A stretch of DNA of 64,000 nucleotides from positions 124,001 to 188,000 of the forward strand of contig CAVXYK010000012.1 in NCBI GenBank assembly GCA_963765875.1, written 5' to 3'. Below are positions 10,317 to 19,689 of this stretch, in pieces (positions within the stretch are counted from its first letter, which is position 1; each line of letters starts with the position of its first letter). Source of the stretch: JAWKOK01 sp963765875 (GTDB lineage Bacteria; Chloroflexota; Anaerolineae; Caldilineales; Caldilineaceae). Below the pieces are notes generated by a model. It was not told where the DNA came from. It saw only the letters and a program-made list of their open reading frames with translations, and made no database searches. The position numbers were made by a program, and so were the translations under genes.

Positions 10317-11915
10317 CTATTTTTCGGTGAGCACCTGTTCGAGGCCACGCCCGATCATGTAGGTGAGGAGCGGATTCTGTGCGACGGATACGGTGTCGAA
10401 AGATTCTGCCAGGCGGACTGCACGATCGGCACTGGGTTCATCGCCGGCGTAATGGAACCAGGCGGCCTGTGCACGCAGGCTCGTCTCCAGCGCTTCCATC
10501 AGCGCACCCGCTTCATTCCATTTGGCAATCTCTTGCTGGATCTGTTTGACAATGAAGTCAGTGGGCAGATCCTCTAACTTGTCTCCCAGTGGGCGTACAG
10601 CCTGAGCCAGCAATAGATTCTGCCTTGACCAGCCGGCCATGGCCGGCTGGCTGAGGAGATGGGCAGCATCCTCCGCCATTGCCGCAAGCCGCGCATCAAG
10701 TTCAACTTCGCCCACGTTGACAGGTTCAACACCTTGTTCGGGGCCTACGAGGAAGTTCCCAACCACTGGATCGATCTGTGGTCGGGCATATCGCCAGATC
10801 AAGTCGTTGTAGAGTTTGTATTCACCCGAAACTGGTTCCTGGTCTTTGGCCAGCCCGTCGGGCCTGGACGCGTGTTGAACCAGCCAGCGCCCATAGTCGA
10901 AGGGCGTCTCCAGCATAGTCATCGATCGTCCACCGCCTACGTCAACCGGTACCGTCTCGCCGAGCTCCACTCTGCGCGGCAGGTGTTCGGCAAGCAGATC
11001 TTCGCTGCCAAACATCTGTCGGATTCCTGCCCGATAGCTGAGTACAAACCCAAGAATCTTAGCGGGCTGATCCGCCGACTGGGGACGCCGAACCAGCCAG
11101 ACCGTCTGATGGCCGGACGGGTCAGCGGTTGTCATCAGCGCTCGCCAACCGGTGGGCGACGGCGGCTGATAGACGACGCCGGTGAAACGAAGCTTGCGCA
11201 GGCTGCGCTCAGCAATGTCAGCCATCGGCTTAGATAGTACGAACTGCAATGTGTGCAGCGCGGCTGCAGCCTGCTCGGCAGCCTCGGTCTTGCCGAGCAG
11301 CTCCAAACGTTGCAAAGCGTCGGTGGCAACCAGAGGGCGGTCATCCTGTGCGACCAGACGCAGCAACTCTACTCGATCCACCGAGTCAATGCGTTCGAGC
11401 ATATCCATCACCATACCCGCAACTGCCGGCTCCGTCTGGCGCAGTTGCGTCACATATTCGAGCAGAATATTGCGGTTGGTTCTGCCCGATTCCACAGCCT
11501 CGCGCAGACTCTGGAAAGCGACCTCATTGGAGTTGTCGAGGTCATTGGTCAGCGCCGACGGCAGCGTCTCGCCGAGGTACCGTTCCAGGATCAGCGCAGC
11601 GGCAATGCGCATCCGCGGCGTATTGCTGCGATCGGCAACGACGGAACGCAACGCCGGGACTGTCTGATCGGCGGGCAGAAAGGTAGCGATGTGACCAAGC
11701 CCGCCACGAAGTTGACTGGAATCGGTATCCAACTGTTTGACCATGGTATTGAGCACCAGATCGGCCGGGTAGGTGTCGACGATTTCATGGGCGAGGTCGA
11801 TGAGCGCCATCTCATTGGCAGCGCCATTCAGTGCTTGAAATGCCTCCGCCATCTGACGGCGCATCTGGAACGTGTTGAGAACTTTTTTGTCTGACATGGG
11901 CAGTATGGCATCCAT
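10317..11915 (-). CDS. HEAT-like helical repeat protein, function unknown
   Basis: 532 residues, no signal peptide or membrane helix. The first 270 residues are alpha-helical with repeated Leu/Ala-rich pairs (ADQTVPALRSVVADRS, MRIAAALILERYLGE, LLRLVAQDDRPLVATDAL), resembling HEAT/armadillo repeats. The second half is a less regular alpha/beta region (TGWRALMTTADPSG, KLYNDLIWRYARP) that I do not recognise. An in-frame ATG six codons downstream (MSDKKVLN) could be the real start, and neither start has a clear ribosome site. It is convergent with fdhD and isolated from other genes on its strand. Confidence 0.6.
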   Translation of the reverse strand: MDAILPMSDKKVLNTFQMRRQMAEAFQALNGAANEMALIDLAHEIVDTYPADLVLNTMVKQLDTDSSQLRGGLGHIATFLPADQTVPALRSVVADRSNTPRMRIAAALILERYLGETLPSALTNDLDNSNEVAFQSLREAVESGRTNRNILLEYVTQLRQTEPAVAGMVMDMLERIDSVDRVELLRLVAQDDRPLVATDALQRLELLGKTEAAEQAAAALHTLQFVLSKPMADIAERSLRKLRFTGVVYQPPSPTGWRALMTTADPSGHQTVWLVRRPQSADQPAKILGFVLSYRAGIRQMFGSEDLLAEHLPRRVELGETVPVDVGGGRSMTMLETPFDYGRWLVQHASRPDGLAKDQEPVSGEYKLYNDLIWRYARPQIDPVVGNFLVGPEQGVEPVNVGEVELDARLAAMAEDAAHLLSQPAMAGWSRQNLLLAQAVRPLGDKLEDLPTDFIVKQIQQEIAKWNEAGALMEALETSLRAQAAWFHYAGDEPSADRAVRLAESFDTVSVAQNPLLTYMIGRGLEQVLTEK

Positions 11916-12092
11916 TGGCTGCTTGTGACATGGTATTGGTGAATGGCAAACACCGTTGTCCTACGGCTTCGTCATTCTCGTCGCATTGTACCATTGCGCC
12001 CTGCCTGCGCCGAACAGCCTAGACCATGTCCCTATCCCAAATCACGCTCAGATCATCAGCTCAGATGTCGGGTTGGATAGGTGGCGCTGTGC

Positions 12093-12098
12093 TATAAT
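12093..12098 (+). promoter_or_regulatory. Extended -10 promoter candidate
   Basis: The sequence TGCTATAAT contains a perfect TATAAT with the TG dinucleotide of an extended -10. No good -35 lies at the right distance, which extended -10 promoters tolerate. Expected start of transcription is near 12105, upstream of the palindromic element and of the GT39 gene. Confidence 0.45.
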
Positions 12099-12104
12099 CT
12101 CCCG

Positions 12105-12257
12105 TGCGTCGACGCTGAAATCTGATTGATGCTGACGAGATTTGGGTAGAAGCCTGTCAGTCGCACCAACAAAGTGCCGGGGACATTCCGATGCTGGGGC
12201 GTTGACATCAGTGTCAATTCGCTCGCTTGGTTGCATAAGTCCCCGGCACTTTTTTTG
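12105..12257 (+). ncRNA. Candidate small structured RNA ending in a terminator-like stem (or a palindromic repeat)
   Basis: A 14-bp perfect outer stem (aaagtgccggggac at 12171-12184 with gtccccggcacttt at 12239-12252) encloses an inner hairpin TTGACA-TCAG-TGTCAA. The right arm runs straight into a T7 tract. With the promoter at 12093 this would give a transcript of about 150 nt. Alternatively the outer arms are the inverted ends of a short mobile element, which I cannot exclude without a genome search. Confidence 0.4.
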
Positions 12258-12301
12258 CGCCAATTGCGGCTTCTTACTTATGAGGGAATTGCTGAACTAT
12301 C

Positions 12302-14969
12302 GTGGAAGCATTGGATGGAAGCGCAGTTGAAATAGAGTCGGGTCCATCGGACGAACTGAACCCGAAAATCGACAGCCAGATCCAGCCGTCATGATTGGCT
12401 GATCGGCTTTGCCACTGCCGGGCTGCTCACGCTGGTCTTCGGCGTTGTGAACTGGCATTGGCTACAGGTCAACGTAGTGACCTACGGCTGGGATCGACTA
12501 GATCACCTGATCACAACGTTGGTCTTCAACAACATGCTGTCGGACCCCGGACTGAGCACGCCCTACGATATGCTGGCCTATGCCAGCTACTATCCGCCGT
12601 TGGTCCACTACATGGCCGCCGTCGCCTACCGACTCTTCGGCGTCTCCGAAGAGATCGCAGTCATGACCAACCTGCTCTATCTCTTCGTGCTGCTCCTGGC
12701 GACCTGGTACATTGGTCGGCGTCTGTCCAGCCGGGAAAACGCGACGACGGACGGCGTGCTGGCGACGCTGATCCTGGCTTCCTTCCCGATGATCTACGCC
12801 ATGTCGCGCTATCTATACCTCGATCTGGCCTTAACGGCCCTGGTCGCTCTCTGCGTAGCCTTTCTCCTAGGCAGTGATCGCCTCTCTCGACGGACGCCGG
12901 CGCTCTGGTTTGGACTTGCCATCGGTCTTGCCTTTTTGGTCAAATGGACCACTGCCGCCTTCCTCATCGGCCCCCTAGCCTACGTGGTCTGGCGCAGCGG
13001 CGTTGTGCCGGAGATGGCCCGTCATCCGCGCGAGCTATTGCCCAATTGGCTGCGTCTGCTGCTTGTATTGGTCGTCAGCGCAGTGCTCAATCTGGCATGG
13101 CTCTATCCGGCGCGCGATGCCGTCTCCGCTAATCCGGTCGGATGGTGGCTCTATCCGGTCTTCACACTGCTCTTTGGCGGCGTTCTCTATGCGCTTTTCG
13201 CGGCCAAACGTAATGGAGAAGGTCCTGCGCAGACACTCAATAACGCACTGAGTTCAGCCGTTATCGGCGCATGGCTGATTACGCTCTGGTACCTCACCAA
13301 TACAGAGTTTATCGTCAATTTCTCAGACACCGCCTATGGCCGGGACGGCGGCCGTTTCATGGCCTACGGCAAGTACTTCCGTGAAGTCACCACGGAACAG
13401 TTGGGCCTGTTCTACACGCTCTTTTTTGCGATCATCGTCAGCATCTGGCTGTTCCAGCAACGGAGCCATCTGCTGGAGTCGCTGACCCACCTTAGCGACA
13501 CGGCCTGGATACTGATGCTCTGGGTGTTCGTGCCCACGATCATCTTCTCGACCCAGGTGAGCCTGGCCCACTCTCGCTTCATCATGCCCTTCCTGCCGCC
13601 CTTCGCCATCTGGATGGCTGTCGGGTTGATGATGTGGCGACCACCGATTGTGCGTTGGGCATCAATTGGCTTGTTGCTGTTTGTGGCTGTCGCTCAGTTT
13701 GCGATCATCTCCACAGAGGAGCTGGCAGACTGGCGCACCCGATTCACACTCAACGTTGCCGGTCAGCCTGTCGATCTATTGGCCAACGGCTTCTTCATCC
13801 AATATCCTGCCTCCGGTGTTAATGACGCCGACTATGGTATCGCCACCAACGTGCTGGACATCGTCGACCAGGCGCGTCAGGAGCAAGAGCGAGAGACCAT
13901 CGAACTGGGGATCTTAACCAACCTCCATCAGTTGCACGAAAAACACTTCCTCTACCAGATCTACATCAACTATCCTCAGGTGCGACTGCGTGAGTTGGCG
14001 CGCAACTGGCGCGAACAATCAGCCTACAACCAGCTCTTTGAGATGGACTATGTGCTGGTGTCGGACACGCATTCATACCGTACCCATGAATCGAGCAAGG
14101 AAGTCGTCGATAGAATCCTGGCCGACAATGACGATCTCTTCAACCTGGCCTTCGAGCCGGTGCAAGAGTGGGACTTCCCCAGCGGCGAGCATCTGACCCT
14201 CTACGCCCGGCGCTATGCACCCTCTGAGCCGGGACTCGCACCCGAGGACTACTATCTGTTGCTCGACAACCTGATCGAACCGGGCGGCGAAGGCGATGCC
14301 ATCACCCTGGTTGGCCCCGACCAAGCCTACATGATGGGCCTGCTGTTGCCCGATGAAAATCACATCACCGTGGCCCCGTTGCCGGCAGAGAACGAATCTG
14401 CGGAAGAAACTCGCGGCCGTCTGGCAGATCTGGCGGCAGCACATGACCGCATCTTCCTGATTCGACACAACACCGAGCAGGCCGATCCCGAGGGTGTTAT
14501 CGAGCAGTGGCTAGGCGGGCATCTAATTCCGGGTAGCGACATCTGGCTCAACTCATTGCAGGTCACGCCCTATGTCTCGGCCGGCGAAGGAGAAGCGATT
14601 GAGTTGCCGATCGATGGGACATGGCCGGGTGGACCAACGCTTGTCGGGCTGACCTATCGACCCACGACAACCGTCGCCGACCGTGCAACGCCTGGCGGTG
14701 CACTCGTCCTTGATCTGGAATGGCAGACGTTGCCGGAAACGGCACGCAAGGTTTCTCTCCAACTGCTGTCACCCGAGGGGGCGCTGGTCGCCCAGAACGA
14801 TCAGGAGATTCGAGACGGCATGCAACAGTTTGTCCTACTGCTGCCCCATTCGACTACACCCGGTGACTATGCCTTGACAGTAACAGTCTACGATCCCAAC
14901 ACCGGCCAGCGATTCCCGATCGAAAACGGCAGCGAACTACTTCAACTCGATGTCGTGACCGTCCAATGA
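12302..14969 (+). CDS. Membrane glycosyltransferase of the GT39/ArnT (PMT) type, probable 5' frameshift
   Basis: About 880 residues of integral membrane glycosyltransferase. From GTG at 12447 the frame is continuous, but the first transmembrane helix (FATAGLLTLVFGVV) lies upstream in the same frame without a start. A GTG at 12302 in another frame gives MEALDGSAVEIESGPS and runs out near 12390, so a one-base insertion around 12380-12390 probably splits the true N-terminus. The first loop has the WDRLDH acidic motif expected of GT-C enzymes, and multiple helices follow to about residue 440 (LYLFVLLLATWYIG, LLLVLVVSAVLNLAW). The C-terminal 400 residues are soluble and extracytoplasmic, ending in a beta-rich domain. 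It likely transfers a sugar from a polyprenyl-phosphate donor. Confidence 0.72.
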
Positions 14970-15006
14970 TGTAATGAGATCTTGAAGTCGATTGTAGCCT
15001 TCGCGC

Positions 15007-15036
15007 TTGCGGACGCTCTCCATTCGATGCTACACT
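15007..15036 (+). promoter_or_regulatory. Promoter candidate for dnaX
   Basis: TTGCGG at 15007-15012 and TACACT at 15031-15036 are 18 bp apart, 49 bases before the dnaX start. Each hexamer departs from consensus (about 4 of 6), so this is a weak call supported mainly by position in a 115-bp gap. Confidence 0.3.
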
Positions 15037-15084
15037 GACGGTACCTCTAGTAGCGATTCATTTTGAGACTACGGCAAAGAACAA

Positions 15085-16737
15085 ATGGCTCAAGCACTCT
15101 ATCGAAAATGGCGCAGCCAAACATTTGAAGAGGTCGTCGGCCAGGAGCATGTGACGCAGACGCTGCGCAATGCGCTGCGAGACGGACACATTGCCCATGC
15201 CTACCTCTTTTCCGGGCCTCGCGGCACAGGCAAGACCAGCACTGCCCGCATTCTGGCCAAGGCAGTGAACTGCAAAGCGCCCGAAGGCGAGCGACCCTGC
15301 AACGAATGCCCGACCTGCATCGCCATCAACGAAGGACGCATGATCGATCTGATCGAGATCGACGCGGCCAGCAACAACAGCGTTGATGATATCCGCGAAC
15401 TGCGAGATAAGGTCGGCTTCAGCCCCAGCGAAGGCCTCTTCAAGATCTACATTATTGACGAGGTCCATATGCTCAGCACCAGCGCCTTCAACGCGTTGCT
15501 GAAGACGCTGGAGGAACCGCCGCCCCATGCCCGCTTCGTGCTGGCAACGACCGAGCCGCACAAGATCCCGGCGACCGTGTTGAGCCGTTGCCAGCGGTTC
15601 GATTTCCGCCGCATCCCTGTTCCCGAGATCTCAGCTCACCTCAAACATATTGCCGATGTTGAGGGTTTTGGCGTCGAAGATGAGGCGCTGGCCGCCATCG
15701 GACGCAGCGCCCAGGGTTGCATGCGCGATGCCGTCAGCCTGTTGGACCAGATGCGTAGTTTCGGCACAGAGACAGTCTCGCTGGACCAGGTCCAACAGGT
15801 GTTGGGCGCAGTTAGCGCCGAGAGTGTGGCTTCACTGGTCGACGCATTGGCCGATAAAGACGTGGGCGCAGGTCTCGCCTTGATTCAGCAACTATTGACC
15901 GGCGGCGCCAGCTTGACCGAATTCTGTCTACAGGTAGTCGAATACCTGCGCGGCATCATGGTCCTACAGATGACCGGAGATGTCGGACTGCTCAGTGACC
16001 TGCCCGCAGACAGCGTGCGACGCATGCAGGGCCAGGCCCAGCGGCTGCCGGGGCCAGCGACATTATTCGCCATCAAGCGTTTCAGTGAGGCGATCCCCAA
16101 GCTCAAGGGAGGGTATCAGCCCCAATTGCCCATGGAGCTGGCCCTGATCGAGTCGATCCAGGGACCGACGGTGATAGCGCCAGTGGCTGTCGATACACCG
16201 GCGCAAACTGCACCGGAACAGATTGCTCAGACCGGAGCGCCACAGGCAGTTCAAGCCTCAGGGTCCACTCAGTCCACCCCCGCGCAGCCGGCGGCAGTGG
16301 CGACCACTGAGGACAAAACGGCAGTTGCCAAACCGGATCCCGCCGAGAGCGAACCTGCCCCGTTGGACACGGCCGCAGTCACCCGCCTCCGGGCCCAATG
16401 GAAGCAATTCACCTACGCTACACGTAAAACGGCCGGCCACAAAGTCCAGGCGGCGTTGAACACGGTGCGTGATATCGCCATTTCTGAGGACACCGTCGTC
16501 TTTGCATTCGGCGCCAACACGTTCACCTGCGACATGATTGCCAAACCGGAGACCCTGAATCAGGTTTCCGAAGTGCTCGGTGGGTTCCTGGGGCGGCCCG
16601 TAAAACTGGAGTGCCAGATGGGTGAACAAGCGAAAGTCGCCAAGCAGATAGGCGCTGGGCAGCAAGCAGAGACCGCTGGTCCCGATCCGTTGGTCGAGTA
16701 CGCGGTCACCAATTTGCGGGCAGAGGTGGTAGAATAG
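15085..16737 (+). CDS. dnaX: DNA polymerase III subunit gamma/tau
   Basis: The AAA+ clamp-loader ATPase of the replisome. Standard N-terminus MAQALYRKWRSQTFEEVVGQ, Walker A SGPRGTGKTSTARIL, zinc-site cysteines (CKAPEGERPCNECPTC), Walker B region IIDEVHMLSTSAFNALLK, and sensor ATTEPHKIPATVLSRC. The collar domain spans about 220-360. A Pro/Ala/Gln-rich linker (about 365-430) precedes a C-terminal tau-like domain. 550 residues, complete and uninterrupted. It heads a conserved replication/repair set dnaX-ybaB-recR, although here a 310-bp repeat block separates dnaX from ybaB. Confidence 0.97.
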   Translation: MAQALYRKWRSQTFEEVVGQEHVTQTLRNALRDGHIAHAYLFSGPRGTGKTSTARILAKAVNCKAPEGERPCNECPTCIAINEGRMIDLIEIDAASNNSVDDIRELRDKVGFSPSEGLFKIYIIDEVHMLSTSAFNALLKTLEEPPPHARFVLATTEPHKIPATVLSRCQRFDFRRIPVPEISAHLKHIADVEGFGVEDEALAAIGRSAQGCMRDAVSLLDQMRSFGTETVSLDQVQQVLGAVSAESVASLVDALADKDVGAGLALIQQLLTGGASLTEFCLQVVEYLRGIMVLQMTGDVGLLSDLPADSVRRMQGQAQRLPGPATLFAIKRFSEAIPKLKGGYQPQLPMELALIESIQGPTVIAPVAVDTPAQTAPEQIAQTGAPQAVQASGSTQSTPAQPAAVATTEDKTAVAKPDPAESEPAPLDTAAVTRLRAQWKQFTYATRKTAGHKVQAALNTVRDIAISEDTVVFAFGANTFTCDMIAKPETLNQVSEVLGGFLGRPVKLECQMGEQAKVAKQIGAGQQAETAGPDPLVEYAVTNLRAEVVE

Positions 16738-16766
16738 GTGTTTGTGTAAAACCTGTGGATGTTTTT

Positions 16767-17016
16767 TGCCACAGATGACTCTACTGCAAAAAGGGATGTA
16801 GACACGAATTTACACGAATTATCACGAATGTTCTCTCTGGGGCGACGACATAATTCGTGTGAATTCGTGTCAAGAAAAGACTTTTTGCAGTGGACTCACA
16901 GATTCACACAGATGAATACAGATTTCCACAGATGATCTTTAGATATTTGGAGCATTTCCAGAACTATCCGTCTCCTATCCTTTGTCCATCAGTGTGAATC
17001 TGTGGCAAAAAACGCG
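16767..17016. repeat. CACAGAT-type repeat interrupted by the nested element
   Basis: Outside the nested 123-bp insertion, the flanks read tgccacaga on the left and, on the right, cagattcacacagatgaata continuing to tgaatctgtggcaaaaaa. Removing the insertion restores the sequence gccacagattcacacagatg found at the other copies. Its outer terminal sequences are degraded. It occupies most of the dnaX-ybaB gap. Confidence 0.65.
16776..16898. mobile_element. MITE-like element, 123 bp, CACGAATT-type interior, nested insertion with CAGA target duplication
   Basis: The left end tgactctactgcaaaaag matches the reverse complement of the right end (ctttttgcagtggactca). CAGA flanks it on both sides (16772-16775 and 16899-16902). 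The interior is its own inverted repeat of gacacgaatttacacgaatt against aattcgtgtgaattcgtgtc. The same terminal sequence with a different interior occurs at 50839, 53768 and 62572. No coding capacity. It interrupts an older CACAGAT-type copy. Confidence 0.8.
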
Positions 17017-17049
17017 AAAATAGCATGAAGAGAGTATAGCGAGGAACCA

Positions 17050-17457
17050 ATGGCAAAAAAGAAGAAGAACGCGCGTAGCAGACAAGCAGGAGCAGGAACC
17101 GGCGGTTTCGGAACACCAACCATGGGCACGCCAGGCACATCGGGCGGCATGGGCAACCTGATGTCGCAGATGACCAAGCTCCAGGATGAGATGGCTGTGG
17201 TCCAGGAGGAATTGGCCCAAGAAGAGCTCACGGTCTCTGCCGGCGGCGGCATGATCACAGTGGTGATCACCGGCCAACAGGATTTCAAGTCGATCAAGAT
17301 CGACCCCGATGCCGTGGACCCTGACGATGTCGAGATGTTGGAAGATCTGGTCCTGGCGGCTGTCACTGAAGCCATGACCAAGGCGAGTGAGCTCTCAGAA
17401 GAACGCATGGGCGCGTTGACCGGTGGCATGGGGCTGCCGCCGGGAATGGGACTCTAG
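17050..17457 (+). CDS. ybaB: YbaB/EbfC family nucleoid-associated protein
   Basis: 135 residues. The core (about 35-115: MGNLMSQMTKLQDEMAVVQEEL, then SAGGGMITVVITGQQDFKSI and a C-terminal helix) matches the YbaB dimeric DNA-binding fold. The N-terminus carries a basic, Gly-rich extension (MAKKKKNARSRQAG) that is longer than in E. coli and could add nonspecific DNA contact. The C-terminus is Gly/Met-rich. It precedes recR by three bases, the classic order dnaX-ybaB-recR, which supports translational coupling and a role in chromosome organisation or recombination repair. Confidence 0.93.
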   Translation: MAKKKKNARSRQAGAGTGGFGTPTMGTPGTSGGMGNLMSQMTKLQDEMAVVQEELAQEELTVSAGGGMITVVITGQQDFKSIKIDPDAVDPDDVEMLEDLVLAAVTEAMTKASELSEERMGALTGGMGLPPGMGL

Positions 17458-17460
17458 TCA

Positions 17461-18105
17461 ATGCAACCATTGGCGGAGCCGATCACAGCGCTGATCGAAG
17501 CCTTTTCAGCGTTGCCGGGCATCGGGCCCAAGACTGCCAGCCGACTGACCTACTTCTTGCTGCGCAGCGATGACTCGATCTCGATGAACTTGGCCCATGC
17601 GCTGGAAGAACTCAAAGCGAACACGCTCTTCTGCACGGTCTGTCACAACATTGCCGACCGCAACCCCTGCGGCGTCTGCGATGACGCTCAGCGCGATCAC
17701 GCGACGGTCTGCGTGGTTGAGGAGCCGCTCGATGTTCAGGCGATTGAGCGCACACGTGAATTTCACGGTGTCTACCATGTGCTGCATGGATCCATCTCCC
17801 CGGTTGAGGGCATCGGCCCGGAAGATCTGAAAATTGCTGAGCTGCTTCAGCGTATTCAGCAGAGCCTGTCCGATACGCCCCATCCCGCCAGACCTGAAGA
17901 GTCGATAACCCCGATCACGGAAATTCTACTCGCCACCAATCCCAACCTGGAAGGCGAGGCGACGGCCATGTATATTGCTCGCCTGGTCAAACCGCTGGAT
18001 ATTCGGGTCACCAGGCTGGCACGCGGCCTGCCTGTCGGCGGCGATCTGGAATATGCAGATGAGGTCACGCTCAGCCGGGCACTGGCCGGACGCAGTGAAA
18101 TGTAG
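17461..18105 (+). CDS. recR: Recombination protein RecR
   Basis: 214 residues, somewhat above the usual 200. Helix-hairpin-helix near the N-terminus (ALPGIGPKTASRLTYFLL), a C4 zinc finger CTVCHNIADRNPCGVC, then a Toprim domain (VCVVEEPLDVQAIERT, GSISPVEGIGPEDL) and the C-terminal Walker-like region VTRLARGLPVGGDLEYADE. RecR forms the RecFOR loader of RecA at gapped DNA. An insert of about 15 residues in the Toprim region (SDTPHPARPEESITP) explains the extra length. Directly behind ybaB. Confidence 0.96.
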   Translation: MQPLAEPITALIEAFSALPGIGPKTASRLTYFLLRSDDSISMNLAHALEELKANTLFCTVCHNIADRNPCGVCDDAQRDHATVCVVEEPLDVQAIERTREFHGVYHVLHGSISPVEGIGPEDLKIAELLQRIQQSLSDTPHPARPEESITPITEILLATNPNLEGEATAMYIARLVKPLDIRVTRLARGLPVGGDLEYADEVTLSRALAGRSEM

Positions 18106-18134
18106 TACCAAGATATCAATGAATAGGGAACGCT

Positions 18135-18545
18135 ATGTTCAAACGAATGGATCATGTCGGCATCGTCGTCAACGACATCGACAGTAGTTTGGAAACCTAT
18201 TGTGAGCAATTGGGTTTCACGTTGTTAGAGCGTGTGACGATTGAAGAGCAGTTGGTTGATGCGGCATTTTTGGATGCACACAACAGTACCATCGAGTTGA
18301 TCTCGCCGACCGATGAGGCCAGCGGCACGGCTCGCTTCCTCAGCAACCGTGGCGAGGGGACCCATCACATCTGCTACGAAGTCGACGATCTGGTGGCGAC
18401 ACTGGCCGAATTGAAGGCGCAAGACGTGCGCCTGATCGACGAGGTCCCGCGCCAGGGTGTCCATGGTCAGGTGGCGTTCATCCATCCCAAGGCAACCAAT
18501 GGCGTCATGATTGAGTTATTACAGAAGGACAGACACTACAGCTGA
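18135..18545 (+). CDS. mce: Methylmalonyl-CoA epimerase
   Basis: 136 residues, the standard size for a two-module VOC/glyoxalase-fold protein. MDHVGIVVNDIDSSLETY supplies the first metal His, EGTHHICYEVDDL the second, and NGVMIELLQK the C-terminal Glu. It interconverts (S)- and (R)-methylmalonyl-CoA in propionyl-CoA or succinyl-CoA metabolism. It lies 29 bases after recR on the same strand and may be cotranscribed. Mutase and carboxylase genes are not in the window. Confidence 0.9.
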   Translation: MFKRMDHVGIVVNDIDSSLETYCEQLGFTLLERVTIEEQLVDAAFLDAHNSTIELISPTDEASGTARFLSNRGEGTHHICYEVDDLVATLAELKAQDVRLIDEVPRQGVHGQVAFIHPKATNGVMIELLQKDRHYS

Positions 18546-18565
18546 CCGGCGTTGTATCGCATTTA

Positions 18566-18680
18566 GTGAGTGTCCGCAAATAACCTCCGGGAGGTGGTCA
18601 GAACCACTTCGTTAAGCCAAACTTTCGTGACCACCTCCCGGAGGTTCAAACCGCTAAGTTGTTTGCCGACAGTTACTGAG
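18566..18680. repeat. Palindromic repeat with AACCTCCGGGAGGTGGTCA arms
   Basis: Perfect 19-bp arms (aacctccgggaggtggtca at 18582 and its complement ending 18646) enclose 27 bp. Weaker outer arms (tgtccgcaaataac against gttgtttgccgaca) extend the palindrome. Each arm itself contains the palindrome cctcccggagg. There is no U-tract, so this reads as a dispersed repeat rather than a terminator. Confidence 0.65.
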
Positions 18681-18711
18681 GATTCGTTTTGTCTCAATTG
18701 CATGAGGTTTT

Positions 18712-18761
18712 TCACCTTTCTATCTGTGTGAATCTGTGACATGAAAGCCTTCTGCAGTTGA
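18712..18761. repeat. Half copy of the CACAGAT MITE-like family
   Basis: The reverse complement begins tcaactgcagaaggctttca and continues into cacagattcacacagatag, matching the left half of the 155-bp elements. The other half is missing. It lies about 20 bases upstream of the PhyH gene. Confidence 0.6.
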
Positions 18762-18780
18762 CCTATCTATCAGAGGAAAT

Positions 18781-19605
18781 ATGATCAATCCAGCTTCAGT
18801 TGAACAGTTTCATCGTGACGGCTATGTCATCGCGCGAGGACTCTTTTCGCCGGAAGAGACGGCTCGCTATCGAGAGCACTTCACTGAGCTGCGCCAGTCC
18901 GGAACCTATCCGGGCGATTCGGCCGGCATCGACATCGACGATCTCACGGGGGCAACAGATCCGCTCAAGCGTTACCCGCGCATGATGCAAATGCATCGGT
19001 GGGACGAGGCGTCGCTGCAATGGTTGTTGGATAAGCGCATCAATGAGTGGCTGACGTCGCTTACGGGTGTGGAACCCTTTGCCGTGCAGACCATGCTCTA
19101 CTTCAAACCCGCCGGCGCTCGTGGGCAGGCCTTGCACCAGGATCAGTACTACCTGCGCGTGCAACCGGGCACATGCATGGCTGCATGGATGGCGCTGGAT
19201 CCCTGTGATGAGGAGAATGGCTGTCTACAGTTGGTGCCGGGCACCCAGGATCTGCCGCTTCTCTGTCCTGTAGAGGCTGACCTCACAGAGAGCTTCACCG
19301 ACGTAACTGTGCCCCTGAGCGAAGGTATGACGCCCAAGCCTGCACGGCTAGAGCCGGGCGATGTGCTCTTTTTCAACGGCCAGATCATCCACGGCAGTTT
19401 CCCTAACACCAGCCAAGATCGTTTCCGACGCTCGCTCATCGGCCACTACATCGTCGGTGACGCTCAGCAAGTGTCCGAGTACTATCATCCGGCCCTGCGC
19501 ATGGACGGCAGCGAAGTTTCGTTGGGCGTCAGCGACAAGGGTGGCCAGTGCGGCGTTTGGGTGGATAGTGAGGGCGAGACCGCGCTGGAAATGCAGACCC
19601 TCTAA
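18781..19605 (+). CDS. Phytanoyl-CoA dioxygenase (PhyH) family Fe(II)/2-oxoglutarate oxygenase
   Basis: 274 residues with a double-stranded beta-helix. Iron ligands are visible as His and Asp in ALHQDQYYLR and a distal His in GQIIHGSFPN. The Arg expected to bind 2-oxoglutarate follows (DRFRRSLIGHYI). The N-terminus FHRDGYVIARGLFSPEE is typical of the family. These enzymes hydroxylate small molecules, and the substrate cannot be told from sequence. A strong stem-loop follows the stop, so it is probably a single-gene transcript. Start ATG preceded by gaggaaat. Confidence 0.88.
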   Translation: MINPASVEQFHRDGYVIARGLFSPEETARYREHFTELRQSGTYPGDSAGIDIDDLTGATDPLKRYPRMMQMHRWDEASLQWLLDKRINEWLTSLTGVEPFAVQTMLYFKPAGARGQALHQDQYYLRVQPGTCMAAWMALDPCDEENGCLQLVPGTQDLPLLCPVEADLTESFTDVTVPLSEGMTPKPARLEPGDVLFFNGQIIHGSFPNTSQDRFRRSLIGHYIVGDAQQVSEYYHPALRMDGSEVSLGVSDKGGQCGVWVDSEGETALEMQTL

Positions 19606-19629
19606 TAGAATGCGATGTGACGTAGTGAG

Positions 19630-19660
19630 GCCAGGCTCTTGACAAAAGCCTGGCTTCTTT
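19630..19660 (+). terminator. Intrinsic terminator after the PhyH gene
   Basis: Stem gccaggct / agcctggc (8 bp, perfect) with a nine-base loop, followed by ttcttt, 24 bases after the stop codon. Confidence 0.75.
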
Positions 19661-19689
19661 GGCACCACAGAGTGGAGAGTTAGACTTCT

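Noticed and set aside
14970..15084. 4.5S/SRP RNA gene, which often lies near dnaX
   Set aside because: The 115-bp gap contains no GGAA-tetraloop hairpin or complementary arms of suitable length.
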